The notes under the pieces are model-generated. The model was not told where the DNA came from, did not search any database, and worked only from the letters and a program-made list of their open reading frames with translations. Source: Sulfitobacter sp. LCG007 (GTDB taxonomy: Bacteria > Pseudomonadota > Alphaproteobacteria > Rhodobacterales > Rhodobacteraceae). From it: a stretch of 64,000 nucleotides of DNA. Each line of letters begins with the position of its first letter. Positions within the stretch are counted from its first letter, which is position 1. The stretch covers positions 930,001 through 994,000 of the forward strand of contig NZ_CP161805.1 of assembly GCF_040801785.1 (NCBI RefSeq), in the 5' to 3' direction. Made by a program: the position numbers and the translations under genes. Positions 18,336 through 28,168 of the stretch are shown here, piece after piece.

Positions 18336-19105
18336 GCACCGGCGCGCCCCGGGTATGGATCGGGACGAGCTGGAAGATGAACAAGGGCCTGTCCGAGGCG
18401 CTGGACTTCGCCGATGCGCTGATGGCGCCCGACGCTGCCTGCGATCCGCGTATCCAGCGCTTCGTCATGCCGCCCTTCACCGTCGCGCGCGCGGTCAGGT
18501 CACGCCTTGACGACACCTCCGTCAGGGTGGGGGCGCAGAACATGCACTGGGCCGATGCGGGGGCCTGGACCGGCGAGATCTCGGCGCCGATGCTGACCGA
18601 TTGCGGTCTCGACATGGTCGAGATCGGCCATTCAGAACGGCGTGCACATTTCGCAGAGACCGACGAGACGGTGGGCCTGAAGGCCGAGAGCGCCGTGCGC
18701 CACGGACTCACCCCGCTGATCTGCGTCGGCGAGAGCCTCGAGGCGCGCGAGGAGGGCAGGGCGTCGGAGGTGCTGGCGACACAGGTGCGCGCTGCGCTCG
18801 ACCGGCTCGCGGACGCGCCGCGCGATGCGCAGATCCTGCTTGCCTACGAGCCTGTCTGGGCCATCGGCGATGGCGGTGTCCCGGCCAGCCCGCATTACGC
18901 GGATGCGCGGCTGGGCGAGATGGCGGATCTGGCCGAAACGGTGCTGGGGCGGCGTATCCCCTGCCTCTACGGGGGATCGGTCACGGCGCAGAATTGCGCC
19001 GAACTGATCGCATGCCCCAACGTGGACGGCCTTTTCATCGGACGCGCGGCATGGGATGCACGCGGATATCTCGATATACTGGCCAGATGTGCCGCCGTTC
19101 TCTGA
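18332..19105 (+). CDS. tpiA: Triose-phosphate-isomerase family protein, probably a tetrulose-phosphate isomerase
   Basis: A 257-residue TIM-barrel isomerase with the full catalytic set: Lys15 (SWKMNKG), His100 (EIGHSERR) and Glu173 (AYEPVWAIG), plus the phosphate loop near YGGSV and GLFIGRAAW. Its placement in a sugar operon next to an RpiB-like gene and a DAK kinase matches the EryH/TpiA2 or L-erythrulose-1-phosphate isomerase (LerI) group known from erythritol/threitol catabolism, not glycolytic TpiA. Loop 6 and the dimer loop differ from housekeeping TIM ([12 protein letters not shown]). A true triose-phosphate isomerase role cannot be excluded. It overlaps the preceding gene by 4 bp. Confidence 0.85.
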   Translation: MSTGAPRVWIGTSWKMNKGLSEALDFADALMAPDAACDPRIQRFVMPPFTVARAVRSRLDDTSVRVGAQNMHWADAGAWTGEISAPMLTDCGLDMVEIGHSERRAHFAETDETVGLKAESAVRHGLTPLICVGESLEAREEGRASEVLATQVRAALDRLADAPRDAQILLAYEPVWAIGDGGVPASPHYADARLGEMADLAETVLGRRIPCLYGGSVTAQNCAELIACPNVDGLFIGRAAWDARGYLDILARCAAVL

Positions 19106-19121
19106 TGCGGGAGGATTTGCC

Positions 19122-19577
19122 ATGAAGATCGCAGTTGCGGGTGACAGCGCCGGCGAGGCGCTTGCCAGAGTGCTGGCGGACCATCTCGCCGCGCGCCATG
19201 ACGTGACCGAGATGTCGCGTACCGAGGCCGGCCCGGATCCGTTCTATGCCAACCTGTCGGACCGGGTCGCCTCTGCGGTCATGGCGGGCGAGTTCGAGCG
19301 CGCGATCCTGGTCTGCGGGACGGGGATCGGGGTGCAGATGGCGGCCAACAAGGTGGCGGGCATCCGGGCGGCCCAGTGCCACGACACCTATTCCGCAGGC
19401 AAGGCGGCCACGTCGAACAATGCGCAGATCATCACCATGGGGGCGCGGGTGATCGGCCCGGAACTGGCCAAGGACATCGCGGATGCCTTTCTTGCCGCCG
19501 CCTTCGATCCGCAGGGCCGCTCGGCGGGCAACGTCCGGGCGATCGACGCGGTCGGGGCGAAGTACAACAGGGCCTGA
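19122..19577 (+). CDS. rpiB: RpiB/LacA-family sugar-phosphate isomerase
   Basis: A 151-residue cytoplasmic isomerase. The family marks are the N-terminal [11 protein letters not shown] and the catalytic loop [20 protein letters not shown] with Cys65 as the base, then [17 protein letters not shown]. The RpiB family includes ribose-5-phosphate isomerase B and D-erythrulose-4-phosphate isomerase (EryI/DerI). The context with a TIM-like isomerase and a DAK-type kinase favours the tetrulose-phosphate reaction giving D-erythrose 4-phosphate. ATG 19122 is preceded by GGGAGGATTTGCC. The stop lies three bases from the convergent kinase stop. Confidence 0.9.
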   Translation: MKIAVAGDSAGEALARVLADHLAARHDVTEMSRTEAGPDPFYANLSDRVASAVMAGEFERAILVCGTGIGVQMAANKVAGIRAAQCHDTYSAGKAATSNNAQIITMGARVIGPELAKDIADAFLAAAFDPQGRSAGNVRAIDAVGAKYNRA

Positions 19578-19580
19578 GGG

Positions 19581-21332
19581 TCAGGCACCGGCTTCCCGCG
19601 CGGCCCGCGCCCAGGCCCGGATCATCACCGCGGCGGATGCCGCGCCCGCGTCCACATGGCCCACCGAGCGTGCGCCGAGCCTGGCCGAGCGTCCGAGGCG
19701 GCTTTGCATGTCGCGCGTGGACTCCGCCCCGATCTCGGCCGCGGCAGCCGCCCTGTCCAGAAGCTCTGCCACCGATCCACCGTCCCCGAGCCGCGCCTTC
19801 GCGGCCGCCGCCGCCGGCACCCAGGCGTCCACCATGGTCTTGTCGCCCGGCGCTGCCCCGCCGCGTCTGCGGATTCCGGACGCCATCCCCTCGAGCCATG
19901 CGGCCATCGCCCCGGCATCGAGGTTCAGCCGGTCCGATACCGCTGCGCCCGCGCTTGTGAAGGCCGAGGCGTAGAGCGGTCCGGCAGAGGCTCCGACCGC
20001 GTCCAGAAAGGCCTGCGCGACAAGCCCGCAAACCTGGGTGGGCGGCGCGTCGGCCGGCACTTGCGACAGCGCCTCGCGCACCGCCTTCCAGCCGATCTCC
20101 ATCGTGACGCCGTGATCGCCGTCGCCGATTTCCCCGTCGAGCGCGCTCAGCCGGTCGGCCTCGGCGAAGATTGCGCGGGCCGACGCGTCCAGCATGGCGC
20201 GGAAGATGCCCGGCGTCACCGTGCCGTCGATCCTGAGGTCGTTGCGCTCGACCGGCGCGGTCTCTGTCTCGCTTGCCCGGGACAGCCCCTTTCGCCGCCC
20301 CTGTTGCGCGGGCGCGCTCGCGCCGACGCGCAGGGCGGGGGTGTCGCAGGGATGATCCAGCCATGTGGTCAGCTCGGCGTCGAGCTTCATCAGCGTGACC
20401 GAGGCCCCGCCCATCTCGAGTGAGGTGCAGTATTCGCCGACCCAGCTGTGATGGATCGCAACGCCCTTGTCCGCCAGCGTCTCGGCCACGCGCCGGTGCA
20501 GCAGGTAAAGTTCCAGCAGCGTGGTCGCGCCCAGCCCGTTGACCAGCACCGCGACACGGTCGCCATCCCGCGGTGCCAGTTCCTCGAGGATCGGTCCAAG
20601 CAGGCGATCGGCGACGGCGTTCGCGCCCTCGGCGGGGATGCGCTCGATCCCCGGCTCGCCGTGGATGCCCATGCCGATTTCCATCTCGCCGATGGGAATC
20701 TCGAAATTCGTCCTGCCGGTCTGCGGCATCGAACAGGGCGACAGCGCGACGCCCATGGTCCGGGTCGCGGCATTTGCGCGCTGCGCCGCCCTTTCGACCT
20801 CTTCGAGGGACAGGCCGAGATCCGCAGCCGCGCCCGCGACCTTGAAGACGAAGAAATCGCCCGCGATACCGCGCCGTTCCTCCGCCCGCTCGACGGGGGC
20901 GGAGGCGATGTCATCGGTCACCACGAAGCTGCGCGCCGTGACACCCCGTTTCGCCAGCGCCTCCTCGGCCATGGCGAAATTCATCACATCGCCGGTATAG
21001 TTGCCGTAAAGGAAGAGCACCCCCGCGCCGCCATCTGCGGCGAGCCCGGCATCCGCGATCTGCGCGGGCGAGGGTGAGGCGAAGATGTTGCCCAGCGGGG
21101 CCGCGTCGGCCAGCCCCTTGCCCACATAGCCCGCGAAGGCCGGTTCGTGACCCGATCCGCCGCCCACGACGATGCCGACCTTTCCGTCGCGCGGGCCGTT
21201 CAGGGCCACGATCGCCCGGCCTGTCCCGCCCTCGACCGTCAGGTGGCGCGGATGGGCCGAGACCATCCCGGCGATGAGTTCCTCGATGAGCTTATCCGGA
21301 TCGTTGATCAGCTTGCGTTGCGTCTCGGCCAT
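19581..21332 (-). CDS. DAK-type dihydroxyacetone/erythrulose kinase (fused K and L domains)
   Basis: A 583-residue ATP-dependent kinase made of a DhaK-like domain (about 1-330) and a DhaL-like domain (about 385-583). In the K domain GGGSGHEPAFAGYVG carries His62, and GIHGEPGIE carries His224, the residue that binds the ketose covalently as a hemiaminal. In the L domain IGDGDHGVTM holds the Mg-ATP aspartates. ATG 21332 follows GGGGGAGAC. DAK proteins phosphorylate dihydroxyacetone or, in threitol/erythritol and apiose pathways, L- or D-erythrulose. Two neighbouring isomerases make erythrulose the more interesting candidate. It lies convergent to rpiB and downstream of the TetR gene on the same strand. 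Confidence 0.9.
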   Translation of the reverse strand: MAETQRKLINDPDKLIEELIAGMVSAHPRHLTVEGGTGRAIVALNGPRDGKVGIVVGGGSGHEPAFAGYVGKGLADAAPLGNIFASPSPAQIADAGLAADGGAGVLFLYGNYTGDVMNFAMAEEALAKRGVTARSFVVTDDIASAPVERAEERRGIAGDFFVFKVAGAAADLGLSLEEVERAAQRANAATRTMGVALSPCSMPQTGRTNFEIPIGEMEIGMGIHGEPGIERIPAEGANAVADRLLGPILEELAPRDGDRVAVLVNGLGATTLLELYLLHRRVAETLADKGVAIHHSWVGEYCTSLEMGGASVTLMKLDAELTTWLDHPCDTPALRVGASAPAQQGRRKGLSRASETETAPVERNDLRIDGTVTPGIFRAMLDASARAIFAEADRLSALDGEIGDGDHGVTMEIGWKAVREALSQVPADAPPTQVCGLVAQAFLDAVGASAGPLYASAFTSAGAAVSDRLNLDAGAMAAWLEGMASGIRRRGGAAPGDKTMVDAWVPAAAAAKARLGDGGSVAELLDRAAAAAEIGAESTRDMQSRLGRSARLGARSVGHVDAGAASAAVMIRAWARAAREAGA

Positions 21333-21445
21333 GTCTCCCCCCATGCCGCTCCCCGGGGTCCGCGGGGCCCCCACTCCTCGCGATGAGCCTAGCGTTTGCG
21401 CGGACCGCTTGCCAATCGCAAAGGCTGTGGCCAGGCGTGCTGACC

Positions 21446-22102
21446 CTAGTCGATGTCGTGTCCGTGGCTGCGGCGAAGCTGGGTGATCATCGCCAGCGTC
21501 GAAGCGATCGCCGCCTCAGGCGACAGGCGCCCGGGAAACAGGTGGATGTACTGCCAGTAGCCGTCCGTCAGGCTGTCGATCCAGTCCGAGATCCGGTCGG
21601 TCGTCGCCTCATCTTCCCCGCGGAAAAGATCCGCCACTGCCTGGCGGATCGCCTCTGTCCGCAGCGTGTCGAAATCGCGCGAGATCTCGGCATATTGCGG
21701 CGTGAAGTTCTGCTCGCCCCAGAAGGCGAACCAGATCGACAGCGCCTCGGGTGAACAGACATGCGGGGCGAAGTCGGCCCGGATGAGCGCCTGCAGCCGG
21801 TCGAGCGGATCCGCCCCCGCCTCTTCCAGCGCGCGCTGCCAGGTTTCCGTATAGGCCGCGTAATGCGCCCGAAGCGTTTCGGCCAGAAGGCTGTTCTTGG
21901 ACTTGAAGTAGAACACCGCGACACCCTGCGAAAGGCCGGCTTCCTGTGCCACCGTCGCCAGTGTCGTCTTGGCGAGGCCATGCTGCTTGATCGACCGCAG
22001 CGCCGCATCGAGAAGCTGCCGCCGCCGGCGGTCCGCATTCTCCTTGCGCTCCTTGCGCGGTCTCGAACCTTGGTTGTCGACGGGGTCAGAGGCCTCGGCC
22101 AA
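21446..22102 (-). CDS. TetR-family regulator, BetI-like
   Basis: A 218-residue repressor. The helix-turn-helix spans about residues 28-75 (LLDAALRSIKQHGLAKTTLA, then VAQEAGLSQGVAVFYFKSK). The ligand domain carries IWFAFWGEQNFTPQYAEISR, similar to the LAFWAEA-type segment of the choline-responsive repressor BetI. The start is TTG 22102 with AAGGA eight bases upstream; there is no ATG before the DNA-binding domain. It is divergent from the first flavoenzyme gene, and a perfect 14-bp palindrome lies between them. A matching palindrome upstream of the Rieske gene suggests it controls both operons. Ligand inferred, not known, to be a quaternary or methylated amine. Confidence 0.88.
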   Translation of the reverse strand: MAEASDPVDNQGSRPRKERKENADRRRRQLLDAALRSIKQHGLAKTTLATVAQEAGLSQGVAVFYFKSKNSLLAETLRAHYAAYTETWQRALEEAGADPLDRLQALIRADFAPHVCSPEALSIWFAFWGEQNFTPQYAEISRDFDTLRTEAIRQAVADLFRGEDEATTDRISDWIDSLTDGYWQYIHLFPGRLSPEAAIASTLAMITQLRRSHGHDID

Positions 22103-22176
22103 TTAGCGTGTCCTTAAAGTGGCGGGAATGCACTTGATCCCACAATCGCGCGGTCCTGTCATTCCGATAATTTTTA

Positions 22177-22190
22177 TTTGAGCGCTCAAA
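22177..22190. promoter_or_regulatory. TetR operator copy 1 (left end of the regulon)
   Basis: Perfect palindrome TTTGAGCGCTCAAA set in A/T tracts, 75 bp left of the TetR TTG start and about 62 bp before the GTG start of the first flavoenzyme. The surrounding 24 bases recur in inverted orientation at 35613-35626. Position between divergent genes and symmetry fit a TetR-family operator. Confidence 0.75.
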
Positions 22191-22252
22191 AAAACTTTAC
22201 CGCCAGGAAGGGTTTCGCTAAGACGGAGGGCGACAACGGACAGGGGCGACGG

Positions 22253-23884
22253 GTGGGCGGCGCGGGACAGTATGACGCGATCATCGCAGGTGCGGGTCAC
22301 AACGGGCTGACGGCGGGCTGCTATCTTGCAAAGGCCGGGCTTAAGGTTCTGATCGTAGAAAAGAACGACTGGGTCGGCGGCGCTGCCGTAAGCCGTTCGC
22401 TGCACGAGGGCTGGACCTATTCCAACTGCTCCTATGTATGTTCGCTGTTGCGCCGCGAGATCGTGCGCGACCTTGATCTGCCGCGCTTCGGTCTTCAGGT
22501 GATCCCCTACGAGGGCGGGGCGACCTTCGACGGCGAAGGCGATCACTTCGCCTATTACTCGGACCACAACGCCCTGCGACGCGAGATCGCGCGGCATTCG
22601 GCGCGCGACGTGGATGCGTACGGTCGTTTCGCGCAGACGGTGATGCGTCAATGCCGCTTCATCCGCCCGTTCCTTCTGCGCAACGCCCCCGATCCCACCT
22701 CGCTGCGCCCGCGCGATCTGGGTGAACTGGCCTTCATGATGAAGAAGGTGCACGCGCTGGGGCCGCGCGAACTGGGCGAGACGATCCGCTTCTGGACCAT
22801 GTCCATCGGCGACTTCCTCGACGCGCATTTCGAGAGCGACCTGATCAAGGCGCATCTTGCCGGGTCTGGCATCATCGGAACCGGGCTGGGGGTCTATTCT
22901 CCGGGGACGGCCTATGTGCTCTTGCATCACTACATGGGCGACGTCGACGGCTCCATCGGGGCTTGGGGGTTTGCCCGGGGCGGTATGGGATCGATCAGCG
23001 CCGCACTCGCAGCGGCCTTCCAGGAAGCGGGCGGCGAGATCCGGACCGGCGCGGGGGTCGAGCGGTTCCTCGTGCGGGATGGGCGCGCCACCGGGGTCGC
23101 GCTGGAGAATGGCGATGTCTTCAAGGCGCCCGTCGTGGCCTCGAACATGGATGTGAAGCGCACCTTCCTGCGTCACGTCGACCGGGACGCGCTGCCAGGC
23201 GATTTCGTCAGGTCGGTGGAGCGGTTCAAGATCCGCGGGTCGTCGGCCAAGCTCAACATCGCGCTTGACGCCATGCCGGAATTTCCCTCCGTGCCGAAGG
23301 ACGCGCCCTTCCTGCGGGGCGACCTGCACTGTTCGCGGACGCTGGCCGAACTCGAGCGGGGCTATGACGACTGGAAGGCCGGGCGCTGGTCGCGCGAGCC
23401 TTACTTCGACATGCTGATCCCCTCGCAGATCGACCCGACGATGGCGCCGCCGGGCAAGCACATGATGACGGTCTTCGTGCAATACGCGCCCTACGATCTC
23501 GAGGTCGACGGGGTCCGTTCAGGCGATAACTGGACCGACGATCAGCGCGCCAAGCTCGCCGATTGCGTCTTCGACAAGATCGAGCAGGCCTGCCCGGATA
23601 TCCGCGACCATGTCCTCCATGCCGAGGTGCGCACGCCGCTCGACATCGAACGCGAGGTGGGCCTGACCGAAGGCAACATCTTCCAAGGTGAACTGACGTT
23701 CGACCAGCTTCTCTTCAACCGCCCGGTGCCGGGATATTCGGACTATTCCTCGCCCATCGACGGGCTTTACCTGATCGGATCGTCGGCCCATCCCGGGGGT
23801 GGTGTGATGGCTGCGCCTGGGGCAAATGCCGCCCGCGAAATCCTGCGCCGCGGGGGCGGACGCTGGCGGAAGGTCGCGGCATGA
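22253..23884 (+). CDS. FAD-dependent oxidoreductase 1 (phytoene desaturase-like)
   Basis: A 543-residue flavoprotein. The FAD-binding fold is AIIAGAGHNGLTAGCYLAKA with Glu36 ending the second strand, and the C-terminus has the matching FAD segment [20 protein letters not shown]. This is the CrtI/phytoene-dehydrogenase-related amine oxidase fold, also used by many uncharacterised oxidases. There is no ATG; GTG 22253 is the best start, since any earlier one would lie in the operator. It overlaps its paralogue by 4 bp (ATGA). No carotenoid genes are nearby, so carotenoid work is unlikely; context suggests oxidation of an amine or its product. First gene of the rightward operon. Confidence 0.85.
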   Translation: MGGAGQYDAIIAGAGHNGLTAGCYLAKAGLKVLIVEKNDWVGGAAVSRSLHEGWTYSNCSYVCSLLRREIVRDLDLPRFGLQVIPYEGGATFDGEGDHFAYYSDHNALRREIARHSARDVDAYGRFAQTVMRQCRFIRPFLLRNAPDPTSLRPRDLGELAFMMKKVHALGPRELGETIRFWTMSIGDFLDAHFESDLIKAHLAGSGIIGTGLGVYSPGTAYVLLHHYMGDVDGSIGAWGFARGGMGSISAALAAAFQEAGGEIRTGAGVERFLVRDGRATGVALENGDVFKAPVVASNMDVKRTFLRHVDRDALPGDFVRSVERFKIRGSSAKLNIALDAMPEFPSVPKDAPFLRGDLHCSRTLAELERGYDDWKAGRWSREPYFDMLIPSQIDPTMAPPGKHMMTVFVQYAPYDLEVDGVRSGDNWTDDQRAKLADCVFDKIEQACPDIRDHVLHAEVRTPLDIEREVGLTEGNIFQGELTFDQLLFNRPVPGYSDYSSPIDGLYLIGSSAHPGGGVMAAPGANAAREILRRGGGRWRKVAA

Positions 23885-25434
23885 GCACGCGATACGATGC
23901 GATCGTGATCGGGGCGGGTCATAACGGGCTGGTCGCAGCGGCCACGCTTGCCAGGGCCGGCCGTTCCGTCTGCGTCATCGAGAAGGCCGCGCAGATCGGC
24001 GGCATGGCGCGCGAGGTCGAATGGGACGGGGCGCGGATGCCCGAGATGGCGCATCTGCTCTACAACCTGAGCCCGGTCGTCAGCCGCGAGCTCGGTCTCG
24101 ACCTCGAGATAAAGCCGCTGCCGACCATCGGCCTTGCGCCGGACGGGCGGCATATCGAGCTCACGGGCGACAGCCTGCGATATGCGGATGGCGCCGCGCA
24201 TCCCGAAGCGGCTGCATTCGAGGCGCTCCATGCCCGGCTGCGCCGTTTCGCGGCGCTGCTCGCGCGGCTTGCCGATGCTCCGCCGCCCTCGCTTGCCGAG
24301 GGTCTGGCGAACATGGCCGCGGTGCGCGACATCGGCGGCATGGCGCGTCTGGGGCTGGACCTCAAGCGGCTGGGCCGTGACGACATGCGCGAGTTTCTCC
24401 GCATCATCCTGTCGAACGCCTACGACCTGGTGCTGGACGACCTGTCCGACGGTCCCGCCGCCGGTCTGCTCGCGGCGGATGCGGTGCGCGGGGCATGGAG
24501 CGGTCCGCGCGGACCGGGATCGGTCTTCACATTGCTCTACCGGATGGGCCGGGGCGGAGGCGCCGGTCTGCCCATGGGCGGGATCGGTGCCTACATTCGG
24601 GCGCTTGAACGAAAAGCGGTTGAAGCCGGGGCTGAATTGCGCTGCGGCAAGGGTGTGGCCTTGGTCCGGCTCGACGGCGAACGGGTGCGCGGCGTGCGGC
24701 TGGAAGACGGTTCCGAGATCCCGGCACCCGCAGTGCTATCTAGCCTCGGGGCGGCCCAGACGATGGCGCTTGCCGGGCCGGCGGACTTCGATATCGAGGC
24801 GACGCGGCGTCTGCGCAACCTGCGCAGCAAGGGGACGGTGGCAAAGCTGAACCTGCTGCTCTCCGGTCCGCCCGACATGCCCGGTCTGAGTGCTGCGCAA
24901 AGGGCCGGCAGGCTGATCCTCGCGCCCTCCGCCACCCATGTCGAGCGCGCCTTCGATCCGGTGAAATATGGCGAGGCATCTGTCGCCCCCGTGATCGAGG
25001 CGGTGATACCCACCCTGAGCGATCCCTCGCTTTGCAGCGACGGCCGCCATATCCTTTCGATTGTCGTGCAGTATGTGCCCCACGCACCGAAAGGCGGCTG
25101 GACGGAGGCGGCGCGCGAGGCGCTGAGCGATACCGTCATGAAGGCGCTCGCGCCGTTCATGCCTGGCCTTTCCGGTCTGGTGCAACGTTCCGACTTGCTG
25201 ACCCCCGCGGATATCGAGACCCGCACCGGCGCCCCGGGCGGACACTGGCATCATTGCGAGATGAGCATCGACCAGCTCCTGACCGTGCGTCCGGTCAACG
25301 GCATGTCACGCTATGCCTTCGGTCCCGACGGCCTCTGGCTTTGCGGGTCGTCGGCCCATCCCGGCGGCGACCTCACGGGCGCGCCGGGCCGTAACGCGGC
25401 GCGCCAGGTACTCGCCGCGCGGGTACCCGCATGA
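23881..25434 (+). CDS. FAD-dependent oxidoreductase 2 (phytoene desaturase-like)
   Basis: A 517-residue paralogue of the preceding gene. The dinucleotide fold is [20 protein letters not shown] (residues 7-26) and the tail holds [20 protein letters not shown]. The middle substrate region differs clearly from the first enzyme, so the two probably form a heteromeric pair or act in sequence. The start overlaps the previous stop, and its own stop overlaps the GcvT-like gene start, indicating tight coupling. No signal peptide. The reaction is unknown. Confidence 0.85.
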   Translation: MSTRYDAIVIGAGHNGLVAAATLARAGRSVCVIEKAAQIGGMAREVEWDGARMPEMAHLLYNLSPVVSRELGLDLEIKPLPTIGLAPDGRHIELTGDSLRYADGAAHPEAAAFEALHARLRRFAALLARLADAPPPSLAEGLANMAAVRDIGGMARLGLDLKRLGRDDMREFLRIILSNAYDLVLDDLSDGPAAGLLAADAVRGAWSGPRGPGSVFTLLYRMGRGGGAGLPMGGIGAYIRALERKAVEAGAELRCGKGVALVRLDGERVRGVRLEDGSEIPAPAVLSSLGAAQTMALAGPADFDIEATRRLRNLRSKGTVAKLNLLLSGPPDMPGLSAAQRAGRLILAPSATHVERAFDPVKYGEASVAPVIEAVIPTLSDPSLCSDGRHILSIVVQYVPHAPKGGWTEAAREALSDTVMKALAPFMPGLSGLVQRSDLLTPADIETRTGAPGGHWHHCEMSIDQLLTVRPVNGMSRYAFGPDGLWLCGSSAHPGGDLTGAPGRNAARQVLAARVPA

Positions 25435-26621
25435 AGGATACGACCCAGACCACGCTCCCGGTCCCGCTGGGCCTGATCCCCGGTCCGGTGCACGACCGTC
25501 TTCAGGCGCTCAGCCGCGCCGGCGGCTGGATGGACTGGGCGGGATACCTGTCGCCCTCGGTTCTCGACACGGCCGAGTTCGAGTATTTCGCGATCCGCAA
25601 TCAGGCGACGCTGTTCGACGTCTCGCCCATGCACAAGTACCGGATCAGGGGGCCGCAGGCGCTCGCGATGATCAACCGGGTTGTGACCCGCGACGTGGCG
25701 AGGATCGCCGACAACCGCGTAGGCTATGTGCTGTGGTGCGACGAGGAGGGGATGGTCATCGACGACGGCACGCTCTTCCGCTTCTCGGACACGGATTTCC
25801 GCCTTTGCTGCCAGGAACCGATGTATTCCTGGCTTTGCGACGCGGCCTGGGGCTTCGACGTCGAGATCGAGGATCAAAGCCATTCCCTCGCGGGGCTGTC
25901 GCTGCAGGGACCGACCTCCTTTTCGCTGCTGAAGGATGCGGGCTTCGACCTGGCCGACCTGCGGCCCTTCGACCTTCGCGAGGTCGCGCCGGGGCTCACC
26001 GTCTCGCGCACCGGTTTCACCGGCGATCTGGGCTACGAACTCTGGACCGACTGGGACAGGGCCGGCGCGCTGTGGGACCGGCTCTGGGAGGCCGGGCAGA
26101 CCTGGGGAATTCGCGCCACCGGCTACGAGGCGCTCGAGATCGCCCGGATCGAGGCCGGCTTCATGGCGGCGGGCCGGGATTTCCAGCCGGTCCACGCGGC
26201 CACGCGCCTGCATCGGGGTCGCACGCCGCTCGAGCTTGGCTTCGGACGACTCGTGCATTGGGACAAGGGACATTTCAACGGGCGTCGCGCATTGCTCGCT
26301 CAGCGCGGGAAAAAGCAGCGCTTCACGCTCGTGCGGCTAGATATCGGCGGCTTCAAGCCTGCGCAGGATGCCCTGATCTATGCCGGGCGCCGCGAGGTCG
26401 GGCATGTGACATCGGGCGTCTGGTCTCCGACCGCCAAGCGCAACATCGCGCTGGCCGAACTGAGAGCGCCCTGGGGGCAGACCCGTACGAAGGGTCTGAA
26501 GGCCGAGATCTACGTGAACGAGGAAGGCCGCTGGGAGCGCCGCCTCGTTCCCGTGACCATCGAGACGAAACCTTTTTTTGCACCGCCCCGTGCCCGCGCG
26601 ACGCCGCCGGGAGCGTTCTGA
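25431..26621 (+). CDS. GcvT-family (aminomethyltransferase-like, folate-dependent) protein
   Basis: A 396-residue protein of the glycine-cleavage T-protein fold, whose members transfer a one-carbon unit from an amine or sulfonium to tetrahydrofolate. Supporting segments are [20 protein letters not shown], where Asp of FDVS is the conserved folate-site region, [12 protein letters not shown] and [14 protein letters not shown]. The C-terminal barrel has [20 protein letters not shown]. GcvH and GcvP are absent, so it is not the glycine cleavage enzyme; comparable proteins include DMSP and dimethylglycine demethylases. It would suit demethylation of a methylated amine here. Overlaps the previous gene by 4 bp. 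Confidence 0.85.
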   Translation: MKDTTQTTLPVPLGLIPGPVHDRLQALSRAGGWMDWAGYLSPSVLDTAEFEYFAIRNQATLFDVSPMHKYRIRGPQALAMINRVVTRDVARIADNRVGYVLWCDEEGMVIDDGTLFRFSDTDFRLCCQEPMYSWLCDAAWGFDVEIEDQSHSLAGLSLQGPTSFSLLKDAGFDLADLRPFDLREVAPGLTVSRTGFTGDLGYELWTDWDRAGALWDRLWEAGQTWGIRATGYEALEIARIEAGFMAAGRDFQPVHAATRLHRGRTPLELGFGRLVHWDKGHFNGRRALLAQRGKKQRFTLVRLDIGGFKPAQDALIYAGRREVGHVTSGVWSPTAKRNIALAELRAPWGQTRTKGLKAEIYVNEEGRWERRLVPVTIETKPFFAPPRARATPPGAF

Positions 26622-26632
26622 AGGAGATGAGC

Positions 26633-28024
26633 ATGAGCACCGACGCCCAGCCGCTGGCCAACGGCCCGTCGCCTGACGAGCTCAGCGAATGGGACCGCAC
26701 CCATCACCTGCATCCCTGGACCGCCATGGATGCCTGGCAGGAGGCGGATTACCATCCGATCGAAAGCGCTGAGGGCATCTATCTCTGGGACGCGGATGGC
26801 AAGCGCTACATCGACGGGCCCGGTGGCATGTGGTGCGTCCAGATCGGATATGGTCGAAGGGAAATGGCCGACGCGATCTCGGAGCAGGTGATGCGGCTTC
26901 CCTATACCTCGCCCTGGACGACGACGACCGATCCCGCGACGCTGCTGGCGCGCAAGATCGCGGATCTCGCGCCGGGCGATCTGAACAACGTCTTCTTTAC
27001 CACCGGCGGCTCGACCGCGGTCGATACCGCGCTGCGCACGATGCATTTCATGAACAACGCCTTGGGCCGCCCGGAGAAGAAGATCGTGATCGCCCGCGAG
27101 AAGGGCTACCACGGCTCGACCTACCTCGCTTCGAGTGTAACCGGAAAGGAACGCGACAAGAGCCGCTTCGACGTCGAAAAGCGTCTGGTGCGCTTCCTGC
27201 CCGACATCAACCCCTACATCCGGCCCGAGGGGATGAGCCCGCAACAATGGTGCGACGCGAAGGTCGCGGATCTCGAGCGGATGATCGAGGAAACCGGACC
27301 GGAAAACGTCGGTGCCTTCATCGCCGAGCCGATCCTCTGCTCGGGCGGGGTGATCGTGCCGCCCGAGGGGTATCACCGGCGCACGTTCGAGATCTGCCGG
27401 CGCCACGACATACTCTACATCTCCGATGAAGTCGTGACGGCCTTCGGAAGGCTCGGCCACTGGTTCGCGTCGCAGGATGTGTTCGGGATCGAACCCGACA
27501 TCATCACCTGCGCCAAGGGTCTGACCTCGGGCTACCTGCCTCTCGGGGCCTGCATCATCTCGGACCGGGTGATGGAGCGGATGACCGGGCCGGACGAGAA
27601 GGTGCTTTTCTCCAACGGCTACACCTATTCGGGTCACCCGGTCTGCTGCGCCGCCGCGCTGAAGAACATCGACATCTTCGAACAGGATGGAATTCTGGAA
27701 CACGTCCGCGCCATCACGCCCCATTTCCAGAAACGCCTGCGCGCGCTCTCGCGCTTTGCGATCGTGGGCGACGTGCGCGGCATGGGCCTTCTGGCCTGCA
27801 TCGAGGGGCGTCCCGACACGCCCGGCACGTCGCTGGCGCAGGAACGCAAGCTTGGCGCGCTGCTCGACGAGGCCTGCGACCGGCGCGGGTTGCTGGTGCG
27901 CCCGCTGATCAACATGGCCGTCTTCTCGCCGCCGCTGGTGATCACGATTCCGCAACTCGACGAAATGTTCGCAATCCTCGAAGATGCGCTTCAGGAGGTC
28001 ACCGGGACGATGGCCAATGTCTAA
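26633..28024 (+). CDS. Class III (omega) aminotransferase
   Basis: A 463-residue PLP enzyme that moves an amino group between an omega-amine or beta-amino acid and a keto acid. It has the aspartate that binds the PLP nitrogen in [13 protein letters not shown] (Asp265), and Lys295 in [13 protein letters not shown] forms the Schiff base. The N-terminal [20 protein letters not shown] region is typical of the pyruvate-dependent omega-transaminase group. ATG 26633 is chosen over ATG 26627 because AAGGAG ends at 26626. The gene follows the GcvT-like gene by 11 bp. It would process an amine freed by the other enzymes; the substrate is inferred only. Confidence 0.9.
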   Translation: MSTDAQPLANGPSPDELSEWDRTHHLHPWTAMDAWQEADYHPIESAEGIYLWDADGKRYIDGPGGMWCVQIGYGRREMADAISEQVMRLPYTSPWTTTTDPATLLARKIADLAPGDLNNVFFTTGGSTAVDTALRTMHFMNNALGRPEKKIVIAREKGYHGSTYLASSVTGKERDKSRFDVEKRLVRFLPDINPYIRPEGMSPQQWCDAKVADLERMIEETGPENVGAFIAEPILCSGGVIVPPEGYHRRTFEICRRHDILYISDEVVTAFGRLGHWFASQDVFGIEPDIITCAKGLTSGYLPLGACIISDRVMERMTGPDEKVLFSNGYTYSGHPVCCAAALKNIDIFEQDGILEHVRAITPHFQKRLRALSRFAIVGDVRGMGLLACIEGRPDTPGTSLAQERKLGALLDEACDRRGLLVRPLINMAVFSPPLVITIPQLDEMFAILEDALQEVTGTMANV

Positions 28025-28168
28025 CCAGTGCAGGGGCCGCGTACCGGTTCTTCCCGACCTGTTCGGAGGCGCGGACGAGACCTGTCCGCCAGCGCGATCC
28101 GGTCTCGCCGTTTCACCACCAGAAAGACCCTGAAAGGGGCGCTGCAACAGGAAAACAGGGAGATACGA

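Noticed and set aside
22253-25434. Carotenoid biosynthesis cluster
   Set aside because: The two CrtI-like proteins have no crtB, crtE or other carotenoid genes around them and sit in an amine-related operon.
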